NCBI RefSeq assembly: GCF_963667685.1
Contig: NZ_OY763930.1
Coordinates: 912,501 to 976,500 of the forward strand
Source: Maridesulfovibrio sp.
GTDB lineage: Bacteria; Desulfobacterota; Desulfovibrionia; Desulfovibrionales; Desulfovibrionaceae
Length of the DNA: 64,000 nt
Direction: 5' to 3'
Position numbers and translations under genes: made by a program. Shown piece by piece: positions 1 to 9,473 of this stretch. The notes under the pieces were generated by a model. It was not told where the DNA came from, searched no databases, and saw nothing but the letters and a program-made list of their open reading frames with translations. Every line of letters begins with the position of its first letter. Positions within the stretch are counted from its first letter, which is position 1.

Positions 1-776
1 TCGAAGCGAGGGTCAGTTTCTATCGAAACCGCAGACCCGTGTCAACCACTTTCGTGATCTTTTTTGAAACTCGCTGACCCACTGTTTTTCAAGCGGCGCG
101 GCGTTGAAACTTAGTGAAGTTCGTATCCGCTGTCAACAACTTTCTGAAATTTGTTTTTCAATGATCCCGGCAGGTTCAGCCTTTCAGACCTCTTTCCATC
201 GGTGCGTTGGGCAATCTAGAGAATCGCCGTCCGCTTGTCAATCATTTTGTGAAAGTTTTTTTTCGCCTTGCGGCGTTGCCTTTGGCGAGCCTGCCGGCGG
301 CCTTAAACCCTTTTGAAAAAGGGTTTAAGAATCCCAAAACTTTTTAGTATGCTTCGCTCCACCCCGAGCCCATTTCGGTGGGATTCGTCCAGAATGCCCG
401 CTCTCCAAAACAGCTTTTAGTAATGATGCGAAACGCTAAGCTTCGAGTCTCTAACTTTCAATTTGTTAATGATCTTAGCACCTTGCTTTTGCTCAGTGCG
501 GAGGCGGAATCTATTCAAACCGGCCGTCCGTGTCAATCATTAATTTCGATGTTCTCAAAATATTTATTTTCAATGATCTTGGCGCCTTGCATTCGCTCAG
601 CGCGGAGAGGCAAACTAGGTCAACCTGCCCCCATTGTCAACCGCAATTTTGCAGTTGCTCAAAAAAATCCCGACCAGCCTGTGACTTCCAGCCAGTGCTG
701 CGTCGAGAAGTGTGTTTCTAGGGAAAAGTCGGGGCGCGGTCAAGGGGGTTTTGGGATTATTGTGGATATATAGTGG
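1..776. repeat. Gene-free tract of degenerate ~104-base repeats
   Basis: No convincing gene lies here. The tract is built from diverged copies of one unit. A heptamer aatgatc followed by a ccttgc/ctcag block recurs at 468 and 572, 104 bases apart, with a weaker copy at 160. A GTCAAnnA/C block followed by T-rich sequence recurs at about 41, 132, 237, 532 and 636, mostly 91 to 105 bases apart. The small reading frames over it are low in complexity and follow the repeat, so I do not call them genes. Tracts of this kind near rRNA or tRNA operons are something I associate with Desulfovibrio genomes, but the flanking gene lies outside the window. Confidence 0.55.
280..358 (+). repeat. Dispersed hairpin repeat, copy A
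   Basis: The unit runs from a gcctgccggcggcc block through a hairpin (aaaccctttt / aaaagggttt) to aatcccaaaactttttag and a closing gcttcgc. The same layout recurs at 17750-17818, 20961-21036 and, inverted, at 21783-21873. The stem followed by T-rich sequence could act as a terminator. Confidence 0.75.
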
Positions 777-829
777 AAATGCTGCGATAAACATACTTTC
801 TTATGTCTATTATGACTAAATACGTAACA

Positions 830-2020
830 TCATCCGTAAAGAGCAGGAACTACCAGCCATATCCAGCCGGATAGAATAATTGCTCCAAATACATTCAGCA
901 ACATTCCCAGTACAAACATAGACTTTAGCGACATTCCCCGCATCTCTCCAACAGCAAGACTATTGCATGGGGTCGCTACCGGGGTCATGAAAGCACAGGT
1001 AGATGCCGCCGAAACCAGAATCATTAAAGGCAGGGGATTAAGTGCATATGCTGAGCTGACATGGACTATGACCGCAAAGAAAGCGGTAGAAACTACGGTA
1101 TTGCTTAAGAACTCTGTCAGCAGAATCACAACAAAAGCCGTGATCAAGTATATTCCATACCCTTCTCCGCTTCGTCCCAGTACTTCCAGCATACTTGTAA
1201 ACAGGCCAGCCGCATACTCATCAAACCGCAATACCCTTACCAGTAAAATCAATATCCCCAGTAATCCCAGAAATAGAAAGCCTCGTTTAGGAATACCCTG
1301 AACAATATCACTGAAACGTAAGGTCCTGCTTCCAAATACGATGACGCAGAACACAATGGAAAAAATTATGGCTGCAATAGATTCATAGAAACGAAAACCG
1401 GATACGGCTTCAGCCGCAAATGAGGACATGCTCCAATAACCCAGAAACAATACTAAAATATTAAACCCATTACGCTGGGTACGGTTCATATTAACTTTAG
1501 GTTGCACCTGACTGAAATTGTTTGTTTTGCCGGGAAGTGACAGCCGGACAACACACCAGGCAAGCAGGACCATTCCTGCCACCAGCGGTAAAGCCCATTC
1601 GAACCAGTTGAAGAATGTAATATGATTCCGCCCCGGAATATCAAACAGGTCAAGTGCACCGATAAGCAGTAAATTAGCAGGGCTACCGATCAGGGACCCC
1701 ATCCCCCCAATATTCGCGCCATATATGATGGAAAGAGTCAGTGGTGTTGTCATGTTGTCCAGCTCATCATCCAATCTGCGAATAACCGGAATCATAGCCA
1801 GCACGGTTACTGCATTGGGAATGAACATGGAAAGCAGAGCCGAAACGACAATTAGCGAAAACATCAGGCGGTCGGCACGCCCTTTACTCAAACGAACCGC
1901 CTGGGCAGCCATATACTCCGGCAAGGCAGCGGAAGCTGTCACCCGATAAAGTATGTACCCAGTGACAAAAAGAAGTATAAGGGGCAGTCTTTCATATATA
2001 TAAGTAGCAGAGAATTCCAT
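830..2020 (-). CDS. SLC13/DASS- or ArsB-type anion transporter
   Basis: This is a 396-residue, almost wholly hydrophobic protein with about ten membrane segments. It carries the repeated Asn/Pro-rich hairpins of the ion transporter superfamily: FIPNAVTVLAMIP near residue 65 and GSPANLLLIG near residue 112 in the first half, and LSNTVVSTAFF plus TPVATPCNSLAVG in the second half. In the SLC13 (DASS) family such hairpins bind sodium and a dicarboxylate or sulfate; ArsB/NhaD relatives have a similar look. The substrate cannot be told from sequence. Start: ATG at 2020 has AGGAG eight bases upstream. It is transcribed away from dnaE and has no obvious partner gene. No clear terminator follows it. 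Confidence 0.75.
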   Translation of the reverse strand: MEFSATYIYERLPLILLFVTGYILYRVTASAALPEYMAAQAVRLSKGRADRLMFSLIVVSALLSMFIPNAVTVLAMIPVIRRLDDELDNMTTPLTLSIIYGANIGGMGSLIGSPANLLLIGALDLFDIPGRNHITFFNWFEWALPLVAGMVLLAWCVVRLSLPGKTNNFSQVQPKVNMNRTQRNGFNILVLFLGYWSMSSFAAEAVSGFRFYESIAAIIFSIVFCVIVFGSRTLRFSDIVQGIPKRGFLFLGLLGILILLVRVLRFDEYAAGLFTSMLEVLGRSGEGYGIYLITAFVVILLTEFLSNTVVSTAFFAVIVHVSSAYALNPLPLMILVSAASTCAFMTPVATPCNSLAVGEMRGMSLKSMFVLGMLLNVFGAIILSGWIWLVVPALYG

Positions 2021-2149
2021 GCCAGGTTCTCCTGTGCGAATTATTCACATTTTTTTGGCACGAGGGATAACTTTCGTCAACGGACCGGGAATGCGGGCAA
2101 TTTCTAGACATACTACCCCAAAATTATTTTCCGGCCATGTTTAACGCTA

Positions 2150-2178
2150 TTGCTTTCAACCTTAAAAATAAATACTAA
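2150..2178 (+). promoter_or_regulatory. Possible sigma-70 promoter for dnaE
   Basis: TTGCTT at 2150 and TACTAA at 2173 are separated by 17 bases and lie 44 bases before the dnaE start. Each hexamer matches the consensus at four of six positions, so this is only a candidate. Confidence 0.3.
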
Positions 2179-2221
2179 CTGCCTTTACCTTGAATCCATT
2201 TCCACCCATCAGGATTAATAT

Positions 2222-5200
2222 ATGTCTGAATTTGTTCATCTGCACGTCCATACGGAGTACAGCCTCCTCGACGGTGCTATCCGCATTAAGGATCTCTGCC
2301 AGCAGGCTAAAGATTTCGGAATGCCCGCTGTTGCCATCACCGACCATGGTTCCATGTTCGGTGCCGTTACCTTTTACATGACCGCTATGGACATGGGCAT
2401 TAAGCCCATCATTGGTTGCGAAGTCTATGTCGCGCCCGGAGATATTGATGATGAGTTCGCCCACACGCGCAAAGACCAAAAAGTCCGCTATCACCTCGTT
2501 CTGCTGGCAAAGAACCAGCAGGGTTACAAAAATATAATCAAACTCTGCTCACTGGGATTCCTCGAAGGTTTCCACTATAAGCCGAGAGTCAGCAAATATC
2601 TGCTTAATAAGTACAGTGAAGGGATCATCGCCCTATCCGCATGCCTTGCCGGAGAAGTTCCCCGCGCCTTGATTAACGAGGGGCTTGATGCCGGGATTGA
2701 AATGGCTAAAACATACGAGTCAATTTTTCCCGGTAACTTCTATCTGGAAGTACAGGCTAACGGACTGAAGGAGCAGGATAACGTTAACGAACTGCTCTAC
2801 AAGTGCGCAGAGCAGACCGGGCTGCCTTTGGTAGCAACCAACGACTGCCATTACCTGACAAAGGACGATTACGAAGCACACGACCTGCTGCTTTGCATTC
2901 AGACTCAGACAACTGTGGATGCTGAAAAACGTTTCAGGATTGGAACAGACCAGTTATATTTCAAACCGCAGGAAGAGTTCGAAGAATATTTCGCCCACGT
3001 GCCGGAAGCTATTGCGAACACCCAGAAGATTGCCGAGATGTGCAACCTTGAGATTGAGCTGGGTAACTACTACTTCCCTGAATACGAGCTTCCCGAAGGC
3101 ATGACCATTGAGACCGAATTCGTGCGTCTCTGCAAGGAAGGCCTAAAAAAGCGTATCGAAAATGCCCCGTACGAAGTTGATGAAGACAAATACTGGAAAC
3201 GCCTCGAGTACGAACTGGGTGTTATTAACGAGATGGGCTTTCCGGCATACTTCCTTATCGTTCAGGATTTTATCAACTGGGCTAAAGACAACAAAATTCC
3301 GGTAGGTCCGGGCCGAGGTTCTGCTGCGGGATCTATTGTCGCATGGGCGCTTAGAATCACCAACCTCGATCCCATCCCCTACGATCTGCTATTTGAAAGG
3401 TTCCTTAACGTGGAGCGTGTCTCCATGCCTGATATCGACGTCGACTTCTGCGAACGCCGCCGTCTTGAAGTAGTGAAATACTGCTCCGAGAAATACGGAT
3501 GGGACCATGTGGCCCAGATCACCACCTACGGAACCATGAAAACAAAGGCGGTCATCAAGGACGTGGGGCGTGCCATGGGCATGCATTTTTCCGAGACCGA
3601 CCCGATTGCCAAGCTGGTTCCCGATGATCCGGCCGTAATTGCGCAGGGGCTGGGAGTCAAAAAAGCCAAGATCACCGTCCCCAACGCGGTGCAGGCCATT
3701 CCAGAGCTTGGCAACATGGTCGCCACAAATCCGAAGATAGCCAAGCTCATGGATATCGCCACCCGCTTGGAAGGTATGTCACGCCACGCATCAACGCACG
3801 CGGCCGGGGTTGTCATCTCCGACAAACCCATGACCCATTACCTGCCACTGTACAAAGGTAAAAAAGGCGAAATCGTAACCCAGTACGACATGAAAAAGGT
3901 CGAGAAAGTCGGCCTGATCAAGTTCGACTTTCTGGGTCTGCGAACCATGACTGTTATTGAGGACTGCCTTGATATTATCCGGTTACAGGGCAAAGAAGCC
4001 CCGGATCTGGATACCCTGACCTTAGACGATCAGGATACCTTCGATATTTTCTGTAAAGGCGACACCGACGGCGTATTTCAGGTTGAATCTTCCGGTATGC
4101 GTAAATACCTGCGCATGCTTCGCCCAAGCTGCTTTGAAGACATTATCGCGATGCTAGCTCTCTACCGTCCGGGGCCGCTTGGTTCCGGTATGGTTGACGA
4201 ATTCATTAAGCGTAAACATGGTGAAATTGAAGTAACCTACCTCTGGCCGACCCTTGAGCCAAGCCTTAAACCGACTTATGGGGTTATCGTCTATCAGGAA
4301 CAGGTTATGGGTGCGGCAATGACCATTGCCAACTATTCACTCGGTGAGGGTGACCTGCTCCGCCGGGCCATGGGTAAGAAGATTCCGGAAGAAATGGCCA
4401 AGCACAGGGTCCGCTTTGTTGACGGTGCAAAGGAAAACAACATTCCCGAACAGACCGCCAACGATATTTTCGACCTTATGGAACAATTCGCGGCTTACGG
4501 TTTTAACAAATCACACTCCGCGGCATACGCGCTGATCTCTTATTACACGGCCTACCTCAAAGCTCATTTCCCGGTGGAATTCATGGCTGCACTCATGAGT
4601 ACTGAAATGAACAACACCGAAAAGATCATTATGTACATCAACGCCTGCCGTGACATGGACGTTACTGTACGACAGCCGGATATCAACCTCGGCATGGCCC
4701 GCTTTTCAGTATACGAGGGCGATATTATTTACGGTATGGCCGGGATCAAGAACGTCGGAGAGGAAGCGATTGATGAAATTGTTGCCGAACGCCAGACTAA
4801 CGGGCCTTTCAAAGACTTTGTTGATTTCGTCACCCGCGTGAACCTGCGCAGGGTAACCAAAAGGGTAATTGAATATCTGATCCGCGCCGGGGCATTTGAT
4901 TCCATGGGCCTGACCCGCGCAGGGCTGATCGCATCGTTGGACAAAGCTGTTTCCTATGGTCAGAAAAAGACCAAGGAAAAAGATTCCGGCATGATCAATA
5001 TGCTCGATATGCTTGGTGGTGGCAGCGAAGCTCAAGAGCCGGCCACAGTAAGCTTCGAAGAATTCAATATGCCGGAAATGGACGACAAGGAAATGCAGCG
5101 TCTTGAAAAAGAAGCTCTGGGCTTCTACCTGACCTGCCATCCCCTGCTTTCCTACCGTAATGAAATGAACCGTCTCGGATTGCAGACAATTGAGAACTGC

Positions 5201-5749
5201 CCGAACATGGCCCATGAAGCTCAAGTAAGGCTGGGCGCAATCATCACCGGATACAAGGAAATCATTACCAAAAAATCCGGCAAAAAAATGGCCTTTGCCA
5301 CCATTGAAGACATGACCGGTTCAGGGGAATTAATAATCTTTCCCAAGACCTACGAAGAGGTCCGCAAATATCTGGATCAGGATATTCCCTTGCTGATCAA
5401 AGGCAAGGTGGACAACCCTCCGCCTGAAGAAGGTCAGGAAGAAGCTATGCCGGAAGCCAAGGTCATGGCAGACGAAATTTCACCGTTGGAAAACGCACAA
5501 GCCGGATGTGTTGAAGCTGTACCGCTTTCAGTGCACCACACCCTTTGCTCCGATGCAGGCATCGCCGAGCTGAAAGCAATCCTTGCCGGATATCCCGGAT
5601 CAGCACCGGTAACCCTCCAGATGTTCCTGCCGGACTCAGTCTGCACACTCCGCCTGGGGCACGGGTACAACATCCGCCCTAACGGGGATTTCTGGAAAGA
5701 ATTCAACCAATGGCGCAAAAACGGTAACGGTAATGCTAAGTTGCAATAA
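2222..5749 (+). CDS. dnaE: DNA polymerase III alpha subunit
   Basis: This is the replicative polymerase, which adds deoxynucleotides at the fork within the holoenzyme. At 1175 residues it has the normal length for the DnaE1 class. The N-terminal PHP domain opens with LHVHTEYSLLDG and carries AITDHGSMFG. The palm domain shows the catalytic pair in PDIDVDF near residue 402 and the third aspartate in KFDFLGLRT near residue 568. A helix-hairpin-helix region follows near residue 870 and an OB fold near residue 1000 (GAIITGYKEI). It is first in a run with queD and dtd, 65 bases before the former; a promoter candidate lies just upstream. Confidence 0.97.
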   Translation: MSEFVHLHVHTEYSLLDGAIRIKDLCQQAKDFGMPAVAITDHGSMFGAVTFYMTAMDMGIKPIIGCEVYVAPGDIDDEFAHTRKDQKVRYHLVLLAKNQQGYKNIIKLCSLGFLEGFHYKPRVSKYLLNKYSEGIIALSACLAGEVPRALINEGLDAGIEMAKTYESIFPGNFYLEVQANGLKEQDNVNELLYKCAEQTGLPLVATNDCHYLTKDDYEAHDLLLCIQTQTTVDAEKRFRIGTDQLYFKPQEEFEEYFAHVPEAIANTQKIAEMCNLEIELGNYYFPEYELPEGMTIETEFVRLCKEGLKKRIENAPYEVDEDKYWKRLEYELGVINEMGFPAYFLIVQDFINWAKDNKIPVGPGRGSAAGSIVAWALRITNLDPIPYDLLFERFLNVERVSMPDIDVDFCERRRLEVVKYCSEKYGWDHVAQITTYGTMKTKAVIKDVGRAMGMHFSETDPIAKLVPDDPAVIAQGLGVKKAKITVPNAVQAIPELGNMVATNPKIAKLMDIATRLEGMSRHASTHAAGVVISDKPMTHYLPLYKGKKGEIVTQYDMKKVEKVGLIKFDFLGLRTMTVIEDCLDIIRLQGKEAPDLDTLTLDDQDTFDIFCKGDTDGVFQVESSGMRKYLRMLRPSCFEDIIAMLALYRPGPLGSGMVDEFIKRKHGEIEVTYLWPTLEPSLKPTYGVIVYQEQVMGAAMTIANYSLGEGDLLRRAMGKKIPEEMAKHRVRFVDGAKENNIPEQTANDIFDLMEQFAAYGFNKSHSAAYALISYYTAYLKAHFPVEFMAALMSTEMNNTEKIIMYINACRDMDVTVRQPDINLGMARFSVYEGDIIYGMAGIKNVGEEAIDEIVAERQTNGPFKDFVDFVTRVNLRRVTKRVIEYLIRAGAFDSMGLTRAGLIASLDKAVSYGQKKTKEKDSGMINMLDMLGGGSEAQEPATVSFEEFNMPEMDDKEMQRLEKEALGFYLTCHPLLSYRNEMNRLGLQTIENCPNMAHEAQVRLGAIITGYKEIITKKSGKKMAFATIEDMTGSGELIIFPKTYEEVRKYLDQDIPLLIKGKVDNPPPEEGQEEAMPEAKVMADEISPLENAQAGCVEAVPLSVHHTLCSDAGIAELKAILAGYPGSAPVTLQMFLPDSVCTLRLGHGYNIRPNGDFWKEFNQWRKNGNGNAKLQ

Positions 5750-5814
5750 ATATATGCCGGGTGGAAAAACCCACACAAACAAAAAGCGCGAAGCGCATCA
5801 AATTGGAGAGATAT

Positions 5815-6201
5815 ATGCCTAAAGGAAAATGGAAACTCAAAGTAAAGAAAGACTTCAGTTCTGCACATCAGCTACGTAACTACGGTGGAAAATGCGAGAA
5901 CATGCACGGACACAACTTCGGTGTTGAGGTTGAGATAGAAGGCGACCACCTTGATTCCAAGGTCGAAATTCTCATGGACTTCAAGGAACTGAAAAAAGAG
6001 CTTTCCGAAGTGCTGGAAACCCTTGACCACAAGCACCTGAACAGCCTTGAATATTTTGAAAACCGCAACCCTTCTTCCGAGAACATTGCTCGTTACATCT
6101 ATGAAGAAATGAAAAAACGAGTTGAGAATGAGCATGTCCGTATGGTCTTTGCTTCCGTGTCAGAAAAAGACTCTTCAGTAGCAACCTACTTTGAGGAATA
6201 G
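5815..6201 (+). CDS. queD: 6-carboxytetrahydropterin synthase
   Basis: QueD converts 7,8-dihydroneopterin triphosphate to 6-carboxytetrahydropterin, the first committed step to preQ0 and queuosine. The 128-residue protein has the family's CxxxHGH motif (Cys27, His31, His33) with the third zinc ligand at His18, and the catalytic LDHKHLN stretch. A longer frame begins at a GTG at 5761, but the ATG at 5815 has GGAGAG seven bases upstream and matches the family's usual length, so I use it. Other queuosine genes are not in the window. It lies between dnaE and dtd on the same strand, seven bases before the latter. Relatives in the family act in biopterin pathways; the Cys27 motif favours QueD. Confidence 0.9.
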   Translation: MPKGKWKLKVKKDFSSAHQLRNYGGKCENMHGHNFGVEVEIEGDHLDSKVEILMDFKELKKELSEVLETLDHKHLNSLEYFENRNPSSENIARYIYEEMKKRVENEHVRMVFASVSEKDSSVATYFEE

Positions 6202-6207
6202 TTCGAC

Positions 6208-6675
6208 ATGAAACTGGTTATCCAAAGGACAAGCGGCGGTAAAGTTGAAGTTGAAGGAGAGACTGTTGGCGAGATCGGCCCCGGTCTAATGGTATTAGCC
6301 GGTTTCGGTAAGAATGATCTCGAAACTCTGCCCGGCTCAAAAGTATGGAACACACTCATCGATAAGATGATCGGATTACGCATTTTTGAGGACGAAGAAG
6401 GACGCATGAACCTTTCGCTGGAAGACATCAGTGGAGATATTCTGCTGGTTTCCCAGTTCACACTTTACGCATCTTGCAAAAAAGGCCGCAGACCGTCATT
6501 CACCGGGGCTTGCGAACCGCAACTTGCAAACAGGCTATTTGACCGTCTGGTCACAGACGTTTCGGGCAAGGCTCCCGCAAAAGTCGCCACAGGACAGTTC
6601 GGAGCCATGATGAATGTGGATTTCGTCAACTGGGGTCCGGTCACCATCATACTGGATTCAGAAGATTTTATCTAA
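6208..6675 (+). CDS. dtd: D-aminoacyl-tRNA deacylase
   Basis: Dtd hydrolyses D-amino acids (and glycine mischarged on tRNA-Ala) from tRNA, so it proofreads chirality in the cytosol. The 155-residue protein has the family length. It carries the active-site motif [17 protein letters not shown] near residue 78 and the C-terminal Gly-Pro element in NWGPVTI near residue 137, which forms the cross-subunit cis-proline site. It starts seven bases after queD and is probably cotranscribed with it. No terminator follows, but a promoter candidate for the next gene cluster lies downstream. Confidence 0.94.
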   Translation: MKLVIQRTSGGKVEVEGETVGEIGPGLMVLAGFGKNDLETLPGSKVWNTLIDKMIGLRIFEDEEGRMNLSLEDISGDILLVSQFTLYASCKKGRRPSFTGACEPQLANRLFDRLVTDVSGKAPAKVATGQFGAMMNVDFVNWGPVTIILDSEDFI

Positions 6676-6701
6676 AATTTAAGCTTTTGCCTTGACTTCC
6701 T

Positions 6702-6729
6702 TTGCGAAAAAGTGAGGATTAGGTATATT
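6702..6729 (+). promoter_or_regulatory. Possible sigma-70 promoter for the rsbW-like/mot cluster
   Basis: TTGCGA at 6702 and TATATT at 6724 are 16 bases apart, with four and five consensus matches. The site lies 83 bases before the anti-sigma-like gene and would separate this cluster from queD-dtd. Confidence 0.35.
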
Positions 6730-6811
6730 TAATTCTATCAATAAAGGCAGCCTGAACGTTGTAACGTGCGGCGGATATTACATCCTGCCGGACAGGACAC
6801 ATGGAGTATTC

Positions 6812-7240
6812 ATGCACCGTTATGTGCTGAGAGCAGTACCCACCCCAGAAAAAAGCAGGGAAGTCGCCCGTAAAGCTATAACAATCCTCCAGGATTTTAT
6901 TGAGGACGAAAACCTGCTCCACGACATAGATCTGGTTTTGACTGAAGGATGCTCCAATGTGGCTAGGCACGCATACGAAAAAGACGAAGACTGCAACAGG
7001 CTGGAACTGACAATAATAATCACCCCCGGTGAACATATTGTTTTCGAGATAGCGGACTGGGGTAAGGGGCTATGCTCCAAATCAATTGACTTCTCCATGC
7101 CTTCTCCAGAGGCTGTCGGTGGAAGGGGAATGTTCATCATGTCAGAATTGATGGATTCATTCGAGCACATCGTTGATGAGGGGAAAAACATCATTAGGCT
7201 GACCCGCAAGCTAAAGGAAGACCAATGGCGGAAGAAATAA
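6812..7240 (+). CDS. RsbW/SpoIIAB-like serine kinase (anti-sigma type)
   Basis: The 142-residue protein is a stand-alone GHKL ATPase of the HATPase_c_2 family. It shows the N box (EGCSNVARHAYE), the G1 box (DWGKG) and the G2 box (GGRGMFIMSELMD). In known partner-switching systems such a kinase binds a sigma factor or another target and phosphorylates a STAS antagonist. The next gene overlaps it by 16 bases and encodes exactly such a STAS protein, so the pair is probably one switch. The downstream motAB genes suggest, but do not prove, that the target concerns motility. GGAG lies five bases before the ATG. Confidence 0.85.
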   Translation: MHRYVLRAVPTPEKSREVARKAITILQDFIEDENLLHDIDLVLTEGCSNVARHAYEKDEDCNRLELTIIITPGEHIVFEIADWGKGLCSKSIDFSMPSPEAVGGRGMFIMSELMDSFEHIVDEGKNIIRLTRKLKEDQWRKK

Positions 7241-7554
7241 TAAATATAGAAGATGGAATTCTGACCTTCAAATGCGGTCGTGAAATCACTATTGAAACCA
7301 TATATGAATTCAAGGATAAGGTTGAGCAGGGCAGCGAATCTTCCGAAGTTGAGGTTGTGGTTGCCGACCTTTCTGCAGCCCGTTTTTTGGATAGCTCCGG
7401 AATCGGCTTCCTTGTCTCGCTGAATTCCCGCCTCAAAAGCAACAACAAAAACATGTATCTGCTGCGTCCCAGTGAACAGATATGCAAAACCCTAGAGCTC
7501 GTGAGGCTTATATCCTTTTTTTCCATTATTGAAGACGAACGGGAAATCCCTTAA
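7225..7554 (+). CDS. STAS-domain anti-anti-sigma factor
   Basis: This 109-residue protein is a single STAS domain of the SpoIIAA/RsbV type. The segment FLDSSGIGFLVSL contains the serine (Ser57) that the partner kinase phosphorylates in known members. It overlaps the 3' end of the RsbW-like gene by 16 bases, which implies translational coupling and fixed stoichiometry. Unphosphorylated STAS would release the kinase's target; a phosphatase is needed to reset it. No phosphatase gene is adjacent. The receiver/SpoIIE-like protein at 59481 is the only candidate in the window and looks inactive. Confidence 0.9.
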   Translation: MAEEIINIEDGILTFKCGREITIETIYEFKDKVEQGSESSEVEVVVADLSAARFLDSSGIGFLVSLNSRLKSNNKNMYLLRPSEQICKTLELVRLISFFSIIEDEREIP

Positions 7555-7583
7555 AAGCCACCTGCATTTACCGGAGCACCCGC

Positions 7584-8702
7584 ATGCACTGCCTCAAGCA
7601 TTATTTTGATCCTGAGTTTGATTATACAGACCTTAAGCCGGTAGAGAAAAACGACGGTAGTGTTGACTATTACAATATGGGTTACGTGCAAAGCGTAATT
7701 ATCGGCCAGGTTCTGGCCCAGTGGGAAAAGCCCGCAGAAGACGGCTCCTGTGGACTTGGACTACGCCATTTCGCAAAGAGAGTTCTTCCCCGCGGTCCCA
7801 ATACCAAAGTAAATCCGGAGAATCCCGACCAGTTAATAGCCACCCGCAATGGCTACGTATACTACAATGAAGACGATCTGATCACAGTTAAAGAATTGCT
7901 GAACGTCAGGGGCGATGTAAGCATCTCAACCGGTAATATATTCTTTGTTGGCGATATGGTTGTGCATGGCGCCATCAAATCCGGACTTGATGTTAAAGCC
8001 AATAATATCAATGTAAAAGGTGTCATAGAGCAGGCCAATGTGCATGCGGCCGGTTTCTTGAAATGCAACGGCGGCATCAAGGGCAACAGCAAAGGCTTTG
8101 TGGAATCTAAAGGTACATTGCGCACCAGTTTCAGTGAAAATGCCACTCTTGTCAGCAGTGGCAACATTATCATTGATAAAAACTGCATGCACACTGTAGT
8201 CTACAGTGAGGGAAAATTTGCAGTGAAAGGTCGCTTCGCAGGCGGCAAATGCTATAGTGACAAAATAGTATTCATTGGAGAACAGCTGGGCGGTGGTTTG
8301 AGTGCTCCTTCACAGGTTGTTGTCGGCTACAATCCAATTATATTGCTGCAGATTGATAAAATTTCTACTCAGATATCTATTCTGGAAGATGATATCAGAA
8401 AACTCCAGAAGATAATGAGTAACGGAGCATCTACCACTGCAGAGTTCACTCAAAAAATCGAAAAATGTGAAATGAAAATTCGTTTTCTACGTAACAAAAA
8501 AAAGCAGCTCTGGGGCAAAATCCAGCAGACAGAAAGGCTGGAGAATTGTAGAATAATGATTCAGGGCGTTGTAAAACCCGGAGTGGAAATCAGCATAGGT
8601 CCGGCTTACATGCAGGTAGACGAGCCTTTGGAAAACGTTTTCTTCTACTACGAAAACAACGAAATCAAAGTGGGTTCTCCCGCGTTAAAGAGTTATAATT
8701 AG
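7584..8702 (+). CDS. FapA-family (DUF342) protein
   Basis: This 372-residue protein belongs to the DUF342/FapA family. The middle part (about residues 100-230) is a run of short Val/Gly-rich strands typical of the family's right-handed beta-helix (GDVSISTGNIFFVGDMVVHG). Residues 255-325 form a charged coiled coil. In Vibrio, FapA is linked to flagellar assembly and polar placement of flagellar regulators; other DUF342 proteins have no known role. Its stop codon is one base from motA, so translation is probably coupled. The position between a STAS switch and motAB supports a flagellar role. Confidence 0.85.
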   Translation: MHCLKHYFDPEFDYTDLKPVEKNDGSVDYYNMGYVQSVIIGQVLAQWEKPAEDGSCGLGLRHFAKRVLPRGPNTKVNPENPDQLIATRNGYVYYNEDDLITVKELLNVRGDVSISTGNIFFVGDMVVHGAIKSGLDVKANNINVKGVIEQANVHAAGFLKCNGGIKGNSKGFVESKGTLRTSFSENATLVSSGNIIIDKNCMHTVVYSEGKFAVKGRFAGGKCYSDKIVFIGEQLGGGLSAPSQVVVGYNPIILLQIDKISTQISILEDDIRKLQKIMSNGASTTAEFTQKIEKCEMKIRFLRNKKKQLWGKIQQTERLENCRIMIQGVVKPGVEISIGPAYMQVDEPLENVFFYYENNEIKVGSPALKSYN

Positions 8703-8703
8703 T

Positions 8704-9459
8704 ATGGATATTGCAACTTTAATAGGGGTTCTTGGCGGCTTTGGCCTTATCATAGCGACCATTGCAATGGGCGGCAACCTCGGTGGATTTGTTGATCCTC
8801 CTTCACTTGTTGTCGTTGTCGGGGGTACTTTCGCATCCTGCTTCATTATGTTTCCGATGGGGGTGGTTCTCAAATCATTCAAGATCGCCCTGAAAGGTTT
8901 CTTCGCTAAATCCGAAGACCCCAAAGCCATGATCGACCAGATAGTGGCCCTCGCAGAAACGGCAAGAAAGGAAAGCCTTGTGGCGCTGGAAAAAGTATCC
9001 ATTGATGACGAATACCTGAAAAAAGGCGTTATTCTTGTTGCCGACGGAACAGATGGAGAGCTTGTACGGGCCATTATGGAATTTGAGATCGATGCTATGA
9101 GAAAACGGCATTTTCAGGGACAGGCTGTTATGAAAGGTATGGGTGCAATGGCTCCTGCTTTCGGTATGATCGGTACACTGATCGGCCTTGTGCAGATGCT
9201 GTCAAACCTCAGTGACCCGGATGCGATCGGTCCAGCAATGGCTGTTGCATTGCTTACCACCCTGTACGGTTCAGTCCTTGCCAACGTTGTTTTCCTGCCC
9301 CTTGCCACCAAACTTCAGGAACGCTCCATTGAAGAAGCGTCATATATGGAAATTATGGTTGAGGGTGTTGTTGCAATCCAGAAAGGAGAGCATCCGTCCA
9401 TCATTAAGGAAAAGCTGCAAGCATTTCTTTCACCGGGCCTGCGCGACGCTTCGGCATAA
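8704..9459 (+). CDS. motA: Flagellar motor stator protein MotA
   Basis: MotA forms the pentameric ring of the stator that converts ion flow into flagellar rotation. The 251-residue protein has four membrane segments, a large cytoplasmic loop between the second and third, and the conserved proline in MAPAFGMIGTLIGLV near residue 148 followed by the fourth segment (VFLPLA). The length and sequence suit the PomA/MotA group found with sodium- or proton-driven motors; the ion cannot be decided here. It starts one base after the FapA gene and is followed after 14 bases by motB. Confidence 0.95.
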   Translation: MDIATLIGVLGGFGLIIATIAMGGNLGGFVDPPSLVVVVGGTFASCFIMFPMGVVLKSFKIALKGFFAKSEDPKAMIDQIVALAETARKESLVALEKVSIDDEYLKKGVILVADGTDGELVRAIMEFEIDAMRKRHFQGQAVMKGMGAMAPAFGMIGTLIGLVQMLSNLSDPDAIGPAMAVALLTTLYGSVLANVVFLPLATKLQERSIEEASYMEIMVEGVVAIQKGEHPSIIKEKLQAFLSPGLRDASA

Positions 9460-9473
9460 TCTTAGGGTAAGTC

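Noticed and set aside
104..773. Three small frames in the first 800 bases
   Set aside because: They follow the degenerate repeats, lack ribosome-binding sites and have no recognisable product.
4706..5224. Antisense open frame over dnaE
   Set aside because: dnaE motifs and length fix the plus strand; the frame is a codon-bias shadow.
9114..9311. Antisense frame in motA
   Set aside because: A shadow of motA without its own start signal.
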